A stretch of 64,000 bases of DNA from Caprella mutica (taxonomy: Eukaryota > Arthropoda > Malacostraca > Amphipoda > Caprellidae): positions 54,259 through 118,258 of the forward strand of contig CANNZV010003204.1 in assembly GCA_947561585.1 (NCBI GenBank). The letters are read 5' to 3'. Below the pieces are notes generated by a model. That model ran no database searches and was not told the DNA's origin. It was given only the letters and a program-made list of their open reading frames with translations. The position numbers were made by a program, and so were the translations under genes. Each line of letters starts with the position of its first letter. Position 1 is the stretch's first letter. Positions 11,352-23,800 of this stretch are shown here, piece by piece.

Positions 11352-11765
11352 ACACCTCCTCTGTAGTGAACTCCTCTACTCCTCTATAGTGAACTCCTCT
11401 ATAGTGAACTCCTCTACTCCTCTATAGTGAACTCCTTTATAGTTCACTCCTCTACTCCTCTATAGTTAACTCCTCTACTCCTCTATAGTGAACTCATCAA
11501 TAGTGAACTCCTCTACTCCTCTATAGTGAACTCCTCAATAGTGAACTCCTCTATAGTGAACTTCTCTACTCCTCTATAGTGAACTCCTCTATAGTTAACT
11601 CCTTACTCCTCTATAGTGAACTCCTCTATAGTGAACATATTTTGTTTAGTCTGCCACTAATGACTATAAGTTTTCTATGCATCTCTATATAGTAAATTAG
11701 TTATATCTCACTATAGAGGAGTTCTACCAGTGCAACTCCTCTATAGTGAAGTCTTGCAGAGTGAA
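11352..11765. repeat. Irregular CTATAGTGAACTCCT repeats with foldback core
   Basis: Mixed 15-bp tatagtgaactcctc and 10-bp ctcctctact units run to 11,640. Then comes a core (gtttagtctgccactaatga) matching, in reverse, the centre of the 5,227 element. Beyond it ctcactatagaggagttc appears in inverted orientation. This is a second, less amplified member of the satellite-armed foldback family. Confidence 0.75.
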
Positions 11766-12161
11766 CTTGCAATGTTGTTGCTGATTTCAACCAAACCGTT
11801 AGTATTTGTTCAATAGTGAAGCCATTTGTTTGAGACTGAGTTCGAATGGATGTCTGTTTTATGAAGTAGTTTTGAAGTCTGCAGAATTTCGAAAAAACTC
11901 GATATTGATGGTTAGAATTAGAATATTGTATGGACTTATCTTTTTGTATTTACTTGTGATATTTTTTGATGTCATTAAATATCTCCTTCAACTTTCTTTC
12001 AATCTATTTTATTGAAAACAATCTTTATTACTCGTGCTTGGTAATGGTATTTTGAAAATTGAATACCTACTGGTTATAGTTAGGACTGAATTCTCTTCCC
12101 CTGGAGAACCAACTCATTCGATTGAATATGTTTCCTATGTTAGTTTCCTTGACGAACTTTG
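11766..12161. other. AT-rich spacer, no supported gene
   Basis: A 69-residue ORF exists here but shows no family features, codon bias or splice context. It is hydrophobic, as AT-rich chance ORFs tend to be. Confidence 0.5.
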
Positions 12162-12600
12162 AATGAAGATATCCGTTATCTTTAACAGGAAAGTACACTA
12201 GTATTGAATATAATACTAGTGTACTTTCCCATTAAAAATAACGGGTTTTCAATGGTATCACATACTATTGTGTAGATTCACCTGTTAAAGTAAACACCTG
12301 AGAATTAGAAGATGATATAAACATCAGCCCGTGTGAACCATGCTTACATTTACCATCTCAAAATCATGAATGATATTATTTACCTACACGATCGAAACTG
12401 TGGAACTGTCTGATAATTCGTAAGTTAGCCTCTTTATTTGGCACAATAATTAAATCATTATTCAGTTTAGCTCTAAAGATGTACTGGTGATATAACTCAC
12501 CGTAAGCATTTATTAATTTCATGTCGTTATGAAGACACGGACACCAAATAAATAAATAAACACACCACGGTGATTACTAGGATAGATATAAATGAATAGA
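12162..12600. mobile_element. Decayed CCCGT-type element, copy 1
   Basis: Starts with a strong palindrome around cagtattgaatataatact-like sequence (aagtacactagtattgaat paired with tactagtgtactt, 12,190-12,228), flanked by gttatcttta/aaaaataacggg. It ends with aataaataaacacacc and aggatagatat. The same closing block occurs at 34,835-34,970 and 58,135-58,412. Boundaries are approximate. Confidence 0.5.
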
Positions 12601-13083
12601 AATATATACGAATGGAAATTATTTTGAAACTCTTCATAAATGGCTGTTATGTAGTTTGTTGTAACCGCTACAGTTTGTTGTAGTGCACACTTCACTATTG
12701 CTTAATAACCTGACAGGATCTAAATACATCCTTCACGAAAATACATTGATGGGACTTCTGTTGACGTAATTCGTGTGTATTTCTTTATCCCTTTAGTACT
12801 CCCTCCCATTTCGCGGTGGTAGAACAAGCTAACTATGTTTTATTATGTTAGGCACTGTGTCCGTGTGTGAGTGTTAGATGAGATGAATTACCTGGTGAAG
12901 TTATAGGCAGAACAAAGGTAGTGTAGAGTGTGTACCTAATTTACACACTGTACACTTTAAAATATACACTTTAAAGTGTGCCTCTACACTGTCTGCAGTA
13001 TCTCCTATTTAACTGCAATGACTTACTCATTTTCCTTTATTATTTTATTTACCTTTTTATTACAGTACTTGTTTATTTGTTAA
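12601..13083. other. Spacer without recognised features
   Basis: I see no ORF with support, no array and no clear element ends. A small direct repeat of acactttaaa lies near 12,940-12,985. Confidence 0.5.
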
Positions 13084-13483
13084 GATACGATACAGAGCAT
13101 CGGTATATCGCTATCGTATCTTTACGATACAGAGCATCGGTATATCGCTATCGTATCTTTACGATACAGAGCATCGGTACGCTATCGTATCTTTACGATA
13201 CAGAGCATCGGTATATCGCTATCGTATCTTTACGATACAGAGTATCGGTACGCTATCGTATCTTTACGATACAGAGCATTGGTACGCTATCGTATCTTTA
13301 CGATACAGAGCATCGGTATATCGCTATCGTATCTTTACGATACAGAGCATCGGTATATCGCTATCGTATCTTTACGATACAGAGCATCGGTATATCGCTA
13401 TCGTATCTTTACGATACAGAGTATCGGTACGCTATCGTATCTTTACGATACAGAGCATTGGTACGCTATCGTATCTTTACGAT
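13084..13483. repeat. Palindrome-rich 34/37-bp array (about 11 copies)
   Basis: Two unit types alternate: a 37-bp form with catcggtatatcgc and a 34-bp form with cattggtacgc or tatcggtacgc. Each junction reads gctatcgtatctttacgata, and cgtatctttacgata plus tatcgatacagag parts pair, so every unit can form a hairpin. The 170-residue ORF over it is a repeat artefact. Confidence 0.93.
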
Positions 13484-13582
13484 AAGTTAACCGTGTGTTG
13501 CATTTTCCAATGAGGATGTATGTAGGTATTCACTACGAGCGAATTAGGGTTAGAACAGCTGTTAATTGCTCTGAATAAACAA

Positions 13583-13637
13583 TGTGTACCGTGTGTACTG
13601 AGTGTACCGTGTGTACTGAGTGTACCGTGTGTACTGG
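13583..13637. repeat. 19-bp repeat, three copies (GTGTACCGTGTGTACTGA)
   Basis: Three near-identical copies of gtgtaccgtgtgtactga. The following 13,640-14,508 stretch holds no gene or element I recognise. Confidence 0.85.
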
Positions 13638-14508
13638 CAGTGCACTGTGACGGGCAATGCCCGCTACACACTAGGTAAACTGCTGACTCATGTCTTATCA
13701 GTAAGGTATTTTGATGAAATATTACACTAGTTTTTAAATCAAGGGGACCGTCTGCATTCAGATTCTATTTATTAATAATCTGGAAGAATTCTGAAATTTG
13801 GTAATATTGTGAATTTGGCTACAGCCAATAGAAAACTAGCTTTTTAATAGAAAATGAATATTTAGGGGTAACTTCAGGCCTTATATGAGCTTCACTTCTT
13901 CTCTCAGAGACAAGAGACAAAACTCATTCGAAAGAGAAAGACTTTGCGTCATGATGCAATTTCAACATATGTGAAGTTACAATTTTTATTTAGAAATTGT
14001 ATTTAAAAATTTGATCGAGAAAATCCATCTTTTTTGCATAATTTTCAATAAGCTATAATTTTTGTTAATTAATATATCTGAAAAAAGCTGATACTGCAGT
14101 ATAGAGCTCCTCTCTTTTTCTTTCAAACGAGTCCTGCAACGTCTTTCTAGAATGAAAACTGACGCAGATATAGTGCGTCAATCATCCCTAAACATAAGTG
14201 TTCAGGAGAGACCGAAACATCTCTACCATCAGGTCATCTCGCTCCAGATTCTAGAAGGAAATGCACTTAAATAATGACATAACACCCTCGTACAAGAATA
14301 ATTGCGGAACTGATTTCTCACCGGAGCCTAGAGTAGAGTACAGGGTGGTTGCATTGCCCCCCAATCAACTCCCACACCCCATCTGGAGTTAAGTGGAATA
14401 TCTTTCAAAACCGATTTTGAAACGCTGCGGCAGAACCGCTCGTCTGACATGGCCTTAATTTAACTTGAGGTTACACTGCCATGGATAAACTCCTCACTCT
14501 ATTTCTAT

Positions 14509-15117
14509 CAGTTGTAACACCTGTCATCAGTTGTAACACCTGTCATCAGTTGTAACACCTGTCATCAGTTGTAACACCTGTCATCAGTTGTAACACCTGT
14601 CATCAGTTGTAACACCTGTCATCAGTTGTAACATATGTCATCAGTTGTAACACCTGTCATCAGTTGTAACACCTGTCATCAGTTGTAACACCTGTCATCA
14701 GTTGTAACACCTGTCATCAGTTGTAACACCTGTCATCAGTTGTAACACCTGTCATCAGTTGTAACACCTGTCATCAGTTGTAACACCTGTCATCAGTTGT
14801 AACACCTGTCATCAGTTGTAACACCTGTCATCAGTTGTAACACCTGTCATCAGTTGTAACACCTGTCATCAGTTGTAACACCTGTCATCAGTTGTAACAC
14901 CTGTCATCAGTTGTAATACCTGTCATCAGTTGTAACACCTGTCATCAGTTGTAACACCTGTCATCAGTTGTAACACCTGTCATCAGTTGTAACACCTGTC
15001 ATCAGTTGTAACACCTGTCATCAGTTGTAACACCTGTCATCAGTTGTAACACCTGTCATCAGTTGTAACACCTGTCATCAGTTGTAACACCTGTCATCAG
15101 TTGTAACACCTGTCATC
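14509..15117. repeat. 19-bp array CAGTTGTAACACCTGTCAT (32 copies)
   Basis: Nearly invariant units, with only two or three substitutions over 609 bp, which indicates recent homogenisation. Each unit contains an E-box-like CACCTG. Because it is present in every unit by construction, that is not evidence of function. Confidence 0.97.
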
Positions 15118-15253
15118 TCACTGTGTACAGTGTGATAGCTTGGCACTGTTGTAAATTAATATATTGAGTAGTTATTGCATTTAGGTCTGATGTACAGTCA
15201 CTGTTTACACTCTACAGTCAGAGGCTGTACAAATGTTACTCTTTTTAGTCTCA

Positions 15254-15573
15254 TTACCTTCGCAGATTGCGGAAGCTTATATTTTATCCGGCATTTATTT
15301 ATTTATCATCTTGTTATTCGCATAACTAAAAAAGTAGTCAACCAAATTGCCTGAAATTTGGTGAGACGATTGGTCAATGTCCAGGAACCATCTGGTAGAA
15401 TTTTGGTAGCAATCCGGTCAAAGGTCAAGGTCATTTATAACTTTAAATTATTGAACCATATAATTGCATGAAACTTGGTAAGACGATTGGTCAATATCCA
15501 GTTACCAGTTTATTAGACTTTGGGAGATAATGGGTCAAAGTTGCGGTGAAGGTATGCGCTCTATCGAGTGCAC
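15254..15573 (+). mobile_element. 'ACCTTCGCAGA' element, copy 3 (most complete)
   Basis: Left end taccttcgcagattgcgg, then ggcatttatttatttatc, aaattgcctgaaatttggtg, agacgattggtcaatgtcc and gtcaaaggtcaaggtcattt. A second partial copy of the middle block follows (ttggtaagacgattggtcaa). The right end is gcggtgaaggtatgcgctc, an approximate inverse of the left end. Confidence 0.82.
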
Positions 15574-16009
15574 GTAATGTAGTTGTAATTATTTTAGTCA
15601 CACCTTTCGGTTCAGAGACACTGAACATCTTATCAGTGAGATAAGAAGTACTATCAGTCCATCAAATTAGTTTCTTCTCTCTGATAGTACCTACTCTATA
15701 TAACCAGCTGCACATCTCACCAATTGTTTCTCACTCTCATTTATTTACCTGCTCTAACAGGTGTAGTTCAAAGATATCATGTAGCTATTGGTGATGTTTC
15801 ATAGACAGGGCAAGTTATTAGTTATTGCACTCTTCCACATTTTCGATGAAGTGAGAAAAGTCTATAGTAATTATTTTTATCAGTCTATTTTAATTGGTAA
15901 CTGCAGGTGTTCGAGATACCAATTAAAATATAACTTAGAGAGTAATGCTAGACTTCCTAACCTGATCGAAACACCTACCTATCGGATTAGTAAATTCATT
16001 TTATGTAAT
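15574..16009. other. Spacer without supported gene
   Basis: An 83-residue ORF spans 15,788-16,039 but has no recognisable domain. A weak inverted pair, ttatcagtgagataagaag with cttctctctgatag, lies at 15,628-15,684. Confidence 0.45.
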
Positions 16010-16620
16010 TTTGACCTTGATTGGCTTCTTTGGTCTTGATTGTCTTCTTTTGACCTTGTTTACTTTGGCCTTGATTGGATTCCTTTCCCTTTAATGGCTT
16101 TTGACCTTGAATGTCCTCCTTTGACCTTTATTGGAATACCTTGCCATTGATTGGATAACTTCGACCTTGATCTACCTCTCTGTGACCTCTGACCTCGAGT
16201 TGATTTTGTAACTTCTGACCTTGAGATGCTCATCTGACCTTCATTCGCGCCCTTCCGACTTTGATTGGTCCCCTCTGACCTTGACTACTTCCCTCTGACC
16301 TTGACTACTCCCCTCTGACCTTGACTACTTTCCTCTGACCTTGACTACTTTCCTCTGACCTTGACTACTTCCCTCTGACCTTGACTACTTTCCTCTGACC
16401 TTGACTACTTTCCTCTGACCTTGACTACTTCCCTCTGACTTGACTACTTTCCTCTGACCTTGACTACTTTCCTCTGACCTTGACTACCTCCATCTGACCT
16501 TAACTTGCCTCCGTCTGACCTTGTTTTACCCCCTCTGACCTTGACTTGCCTCCATCTGAACTTGACTTACATCCCTCTGACCTTGACATACCTCCCTCTG
16601 ACCTTGCCCTTTTTCTATCT
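16010..16620. repeat. Degenerate TTGACCTTGATTGG array with 19-bp CCTCTGACCTTGACTACTT core
   Basis: A diverged border (16,010-16,260) of roughly 30-bp units with gaccttgattgg leads into about 12 tight copies of cctctgaccttgactactt (16,275-16,500), then into diverged units again. This gradient from homogeneous centre to decayed edges is typical of arrays turned over by unequal exchange. Confidence 0.9.
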
Positions 16621-17014
16621 CTATTTTCTTTCTGTTTACTCAGTCAGCTGACAATGACTTTGCTATATCAGAGTTAGTGTCATCATCCAAGTCATTTCAT
16701 AGTCATTTACATTCTGTTAAATGCGTTATCCCTATGGTTATTGCTTGTCTTTATGGAGAATATGAACAATAACCATCTAATAGTGATAGCGTTACCATTA
16801 GTCGTTAGATATATCGTACCAAGAGTCACTAGATACCGAGGGTATCGACTGATACACTGGTCGATTTATCGGTTATAGTTTCTTGTTGTTTGTTATGCAA
16901 GAAGTCACAAACACATCAATAGGCAGCACAAAAGTTACCATTAGTCACTCTGTCTGCTACCAAGGAAGTACGTCACAAAATAGTTAGTATACCGAGTGTG
17001 TGAATTGGGAGTGT

Positions 17015-17690
17015 AGCTGTATGAGGCACACGCAGTGTACCTGTATGAGACACACGCAGTGTACCTGTATGAGACACACGCAGTGTACCTGTATGAGACA
17101 CACGCAGTGTACCTGTATGAGGCACACGCAGTGTACCTGTATGAGGCACACGCAGTGTACCTGTATGAGACACACGCAGTGTACCTGTATGAGGCACACG
17201 CAGTGTACCTGTATGAGGCACACGCAGTGTACCTGTATGAGGCACACGCAGTGTACCTGTATGAGGCACACGCAGTGTACCTGTATGAGACACACGCAGT
17301 GTACCTGTATGAGACACACGCAGTGTACCTGTATGAGGCACACGCAGTGTACCTGTATGAGGCACACGCAGTGTACCTGTATGAGGCACACGCAGTGTAC
17401 CTGTATGAGACACACGCAGTGTACCTGTATGAGACACACGCAGTGTACCTGTATGAGGCACACGCAGTGCACCTGTATGAGACACACGCAGTGTACCTGT
17501 ATGAGACACACGCAGTGCACCTGTATGAGACACACGCAGTGCACCTGTATGAGACACACGCAGTGTACCTGTATGAGACACACGCAGTGCACCTGTATGA
17601 GACACACGCAGTGTACCTGTATGAGGCACACGCAGTGTACCTGTATGAGACACACGCAGTGTACTTGAACAGTGTTCCAGTACAGTGTAG
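17015..17690. repeat. 24-bp array GTGTACCTGTATGAGRCACACGCA (about 27 copies)
   Basis: Twenty-four-bp units vary only at gaggc/gagac and gtgtac/gtgcac. Four overlapping ORFs of 221-226 codons on both strands result from an eight-codon unit without stops and are not genes. A decayed tail of cagtgtacctttacagtgt-type units runs to about 17,790. Confidence 0.96.
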
Positions 17691-17851
17691 CTATCAGTGA
17701 ATGTAGTGTACCTTTACAGTGTACCTTTACAGTGTTGCTGTACTGTGTACCTGTACAGTGTAGCTGTACATTGTGTTCAGTGAATGTACTGTGAAATACA
17801 ATCGATTAGAAGGTGTCTCCCTGAGTAGAAAAATTATCCCCGGGTAAATAG

Positions 17852-20800
17852 GTAATTAGAAAGAACTGTTCAGGTGTTCTCTCTCTTCACACCACTATAG
17901 TAACTGACAACAAACTATATAGGTAATTAGAAAGAACTGTTCAGGTGTTCTCTCTTTTCACACCACTATAGTAACTGACAACAAACTATATAGGTAATTA
18001 GAAAGAACTGTTCAGGTGTTCTCTCATTTCACACCTCTATAGTAACTGACAACAAACTATATAGGTAATTAGAAAGAACTGTTCAGGTGTTCTCTCTCTT
18101 CACACCACTATAGTAACTGACAACAAACTATATAGGTAATTAGAAAGAACTGTTCAGGTGTTCTCTCTCTTCACACCACTATACTAACTGACAACAAACT
18201 ATATAGGTAATTAGAAAGAACTGTTCAGGTGTTCTCTCTCTTCACACCACTATAGTAACTGACAACAAACTATATAGGTAATTAGAAAGAACTGTTCAGG
18301 TGTTCTCTCTCTTCACACCACTATACTAACTGACAACAAACTATATAGGTAATTAGAAAGAACTGTTCAGGTGTTCTCTCTCTTCACACCACTATAGTAA
18401 CTGACAACAAACTATATAGGTAATTAGAAAGAACTGTTCAGGTGTTCTCTCTCTTCACACCACTATAGTAACTGACAACAAACTATATAGGTAATTAGAA
18501 AGAACTGTTCAGGTGTTCTCTCTCTTCACACCACTATAGTAACTGACAACAAACTATATAGGTAATTAGAAAGAACTGTTCAGGTGTTCTCTCTCTTCAC
18601 ACCACTATAGTAACTGACAACAAACTATATAGGTAATTAGAAAGAACTGTTCAGGTGTTCTCTCTCTTCACACCACTATAGTAACTGACAACAAACTATA
18701 TAGGTAATTAGAAAGAACTGTTCAGGTGTTCTCTCTCTTCACACCACTATAGTAACTGACAACAAACTATATAGGTAATTAGAAAGAACTGTTCAGGTGT
18801 TTTCTCTCTTCACACCACTATAGTAACTGACAACAAACTATATAGGTAATTAGAAAGAACTGTTCAGGTGTTCTCTCTCTTCACACCACTATAGTAACTG
18901 ACAACAAACTATATAGGTAATTAGAAAGAACTGTTCAGGTGTTCTCTCTCTTCACACCACTATAGTAACTGACAACAAACTATATAGGTAATTAGAAAGA
19001 ACTGTTCAGGTGTTCTCTCTCATCACACCACTATAGTAACTGACAACAAACTAAATAGGTAATTAGAAAGAACTGTTCAGGTGTTCTCTCTCTTCACACC
19101 ACTATAGTAACTGACAACAAACTATATAGGAAATTAGAAAGAACTGTTCAGGTGTTCTCTCTCTTCACACCACTATACTAACTGACAACAAACTATATAG
19201 GTAATTAGAAAGAACTGTTCAGGTGTTCTCTCTCTTCACACCACTATAGTAACTGACAACAAACTATATAGGTAATTAGAAAGAACTGTTCAGGTGTTCT
19301 CTCTCTTCACACCACTATAGTAACTGACAACAAACTATATAGGTAATTAGAAAGAACTGTTCAGGTGTTCTCTCTCTTCACACCACTATACTAACTGACA
19401 ACAAACTATATAGGTAATTAGAAAGAACTGTTCAGGTGTTCTCTCTCTTCACACCACTATACTAACTGACAACAAACTATATAGGTAATTAGAAAGAACT
19501 GTTCAGGTGTTCTCTCTCTTCACACCACTATAGTAACTGACAACAAACTATATAGGTAATTAGAAAGAACTGTTCAGGTGTTCTCTCTCTTCACACCACT
19601 ATACTAACTGACAACAAACTATATAGGTAATTAGAAAGAACTGTTCAGGTGTTCTCTCTCTTCACACCACTATACTAACTGACAACAAACTATATAGGTA
19701 ATTAGAAAGAACTGTTCAGGTGTTCTCTCTCTTCACACCACTATAGTAACTGACAACAAACTATATAGGTAATTAGAAAGAACTGTTCAGGTGTTCTCTC
19801 TCTTCACACCTCTATACTAACTGACAACAAACTATATAGGTAATTAGAAAGAACTGTTCAGGTGTTCTCTCTCTTCACACCACTATAGTAACTGACAACA
19901 AACTATATAGGTAATTAGAAAGAACTGTTCAGGTGTTCTCTCTCTTCACACCACTATACTAACTGACAACAAACTATATAGGTAATTAGAAAGAACTGTT
20001 CAGGTGTTCTCTCTCTTCACACCACTATAGTAACTGACAACAAACTATATAGGTAATTAGAAAGAACTGTTCAGGTGTTCTCTCTCTTCACACCACTATA
20101 GTAACTGACAACAAACTATATAGGTAATTAGAAAGAACTGTTCAGGTGTTCTCTCTCTTCACACCACTATAGTAACTGACAACAAACTATATAGGTAATT
20201 TGAAAGAACTGTTCAGGTGTTCTCTCTCTTCACACCACTATAGTAACTGACAACAAACTATATAGGTAATTAGAAAGAACTGTTCAGGTGTTCTCTCTCT
20301 TCACACCACTATAGTAACTGACAACAAACTATATAGGTAATTAGAAAGAACTGTTCAGGTGTTCTCTCTCTTCACACCACTATACTAACTGACAACAAAC
20401 TATATAGGTAATTAGAAAGAACTGTTCAGGTGTTCTCTCTCTTCACACCACTATAGTAACTGACAACAAACTATATAGGTAATTAGAAAGACTTGTTCAG
20501 GTGTTCTCTCTCTCCACACCACTATAGTAACTGACAACAAACTATATAGGTAATTAGAAAGAACTGTTCAGGTGTTCTCTCTCTTCACACCACTATAGTA
20601 ACTGACAACAAACTATATAGGTAATTAGAAAGAACTGTTCAGGTGTTCTCTCTCTTCACACCACTATACTAACTGACAACAAACTATATAGGTAATTAGA
20701 AAGAACTGTTCAGGTGTTCTCTCTCTTCACACCACTATACTAACTGACAACAAACTATATAGGTAATTAGAAAGAACTGTTCAGGTGTTCTCTCTCTTCA

Positions 20801-23800
20801 CACCACTATAGTAACTGACAACAAACTATATAGGTAATTAGAAAGAACTGTTCAGGTGTTCTCTCTCTTCACACCACTATAGTAACTGACAACAAACTAT
20901 ATAGGTAATTAGAAAGAACTGTTCAGGTGTTCTCTCTCTTCACACCACTATAGTAACTGACAACAAACTATATAGGAAATTAGAAAGAACTGTTCAGGTG
21001 TTCTCTCTCTTCACACCACTATACTAACTGACAACAAACTATATAGGTAATTAGAAAGAACTGTTCAGGTGTTCTCTCTCTCTTCACACCACTATACTAA
21101 CTGACAACAAACTATATAGGTAATTAGAAAGAACTGTTCAGGTGTTCTCTCTCTTCACACCACTATAGTAACTGACAACAAACTATATAGGTAATTAGAA
21201 AGAACTGTTCAGGTGTTCTCTCTCTTCACACCACTATAGTAACTGACAACAAACTATATAGGTAATTAGAAAGAACTGTTCAGGTGTTCTCTCTCTTCAC
21301 ACCACTATAGTAACTGACAACAAACTATATAGGTAATTAGAAAGAACTGTTCAGGTGTTCTCTCTCTTCACACCACTATAGTAACTGACAACAAACTATA
21401 TAGGTAATTAGAAAGAACTGTTCAGGTGTTCTCTCTCTTCACACCACTATACTAACTGACAACAAACTATATAGGTAATTAGAAAGAACTGTTCAGGTGT
21501 TCTCTCTCTTCACACCACTATACTAACTGACAACAAACTATATAGGTAATTAGAAAGAACTGTTCAGGTGTTCTCTCTCTTCACACCACTATACTAACTG
21601 ACAACAAACTATATAGGTAATTAGAAAGAACTGTTCAGGTGTTCTCTCTCTTCACACCTCTATACTAACTGACAACAAACTATATAGGTAATTAGAAAGA
21701 ACTGTTCAGGTGTTCTCTCTCTTCACACCACTATACTAACTGACAACAAACTATATAGGTAATTAGAAAGAACTGTTCAGGTGTTCTCTCTCTTCACACC
21801 ACTATACTAACTGACAACAAACTATATAGGTAATTAGAAAGAACTGTTCAGGTGTTCTCTCTCTTCACACCACTATACTAACTGACAACAAACTATATAG
21901 GTAATTAGAAAGAACTGTTCAGGTGTTCTCTCTCTTCACACCACTATACTAACTGACAACAAACTATATAGGTAATTAGAAAGAACTGTTCAGGTGTTCT
22001 CTCTCTTCACACCACTATACTAACTGACAACAAACTATATAGGTAATTAGAAAGAACTGTTCAGGTGTTCTCTCTCTTCACACCACTATAGTAACTGACA
22101 ACAAACTATATAGGTAATTAGAAAGAACTGTTCAGGTGTTCTCTCTCTCCACACCACTATACTAACTGACAACAAACTATATAGGTAATTAGAAAGAACT
22201 GTTCAGGTGTTCTCTCTCTTCACACCACTATACTAACTGACAACAAACTATATAGGTAATTAGAAAGAACTGTTCAGGTGTTCTCTCTCTTCACACCACT
22301 ATAGTAACTGACAACAAACTATATAGGTAATTAGAAAGAACTGTTCAGGTGTTCTCTCTCTTCACACCACTATACTAACTGACAACAAACTATATAGGTA
22401 ATTAGAAAGAACTGTTCAGGTGTTCTCTCTCTCCACACCACTATAGTAACTGACAACAAACTATATAGGTAATTAGAAAGAACTGTTCAGGTGTTCTCTC
22501 TCTCCACACCACTATAGTAACTGACAACAAACTATATAGGTAATTAGAAAGAACTGTTCAGGTGTTCTCTCTCTCCACACCACTATAGTAACTGACAACA
22601 AACTATATAGGTAATTAGAAAGAACTGTTCAGGTGTTCTCTCTCTTCACACCACTATAGTAACTGACAACAAACTATATAGGTAATTAGAAAGAACTGTT
22701 CAGGTGTTCTCTCTCTTCACACCTCTATAGTAACTGACAACAAACTATATAGGTAATTAGAAAGAACTGTTCAGGTGTTCTCTCTCTTCACACCTCTATA
22801 CTAACTGACAACAAACTATATAGGTAATTAGAAAGAACTGTTCAGGTGTTCTCTCTCTCCACACCACTATAGTAACTGACAACAAACTATATAGGTAATT
22901 AGAAAGAACTGTTCAGGTGTTCTCTCTCTCCACACCACTATAGTAACTGACAACAAACTATATAGGTAATTAGAAAGAACTGTTCAGGTGTTCTCTCTCT
23001 TCACACCACTATAGTAACTGACAACAAACTATATAGGTAATTAGAAAGAACTGTTCAGGTGTTCTCTCTCTTCACACCACTATAGTAACTGACAACAAAC
23101 TATATAGGTAATTAGAAAGAACTGTTCAGGTGTTCTCTCTCATCACACCACTATACTAACTGACAACAAACTATATAGGTAATTAGAAAGAGCTGTTCAG
23201 GTGTTCTCTCTCTTCACACCACTATACTAACTGACAACAAACTATATAGGTAATTAGAAAGAACTGTTCAGGTGTTCTCTCTCTCCACACCACTATAGTA
23301 ACTGACAACAAACTATATAGGTAATTAGAAAGAACTGTTCAGGTGTTCTCTCTCTCCACACCACTATACTAACTGACAACAAACTATATAGGTAATTAGA
23401 AAGAACTGTTCAGGTGTTCTCTCTCTTCACACCACTATAGTAACTGACAACAAACTATATAGGTAATTAGAAAGAACTGTTCAGGTGTTCTCTCTCTTCA
23501 CACCACTATAGTAACTGACAACAAACTATATAGGTAATTAGAAAGAACTGTTCAGGTGTTCTCTCTCTCCACACCACTATAGTAACTGACAACAAACTAT
23601 ATAGGTAATTAGAAAGAACTGTTCAGGTGTTCTCTCTCTCCACACCACTATACTAACTGACAACAAACTATATAGGTAATTAGAAAGAACTGTTCAGGTG
23701 TTCTCTCTCTCCACACCACTATAGTAACTGACAACAAACTATATAGGTAATTAGAAAGAACTGTTCAGGTGTTCTCTCTCTCCACACCACTATAGTAACT

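Noticed and set aside
14509..15117. 32-fold E-box (CACCTG) regulatory array
   Set aside because: The motif is six bases and repeats only because the unit does; no promoter or gene lies nearby.
16973..17700. Four 220-codon ORFs over the 24-bp array
   Set aside because: Frames on both strands are open because the unit is eight codons without a stop.
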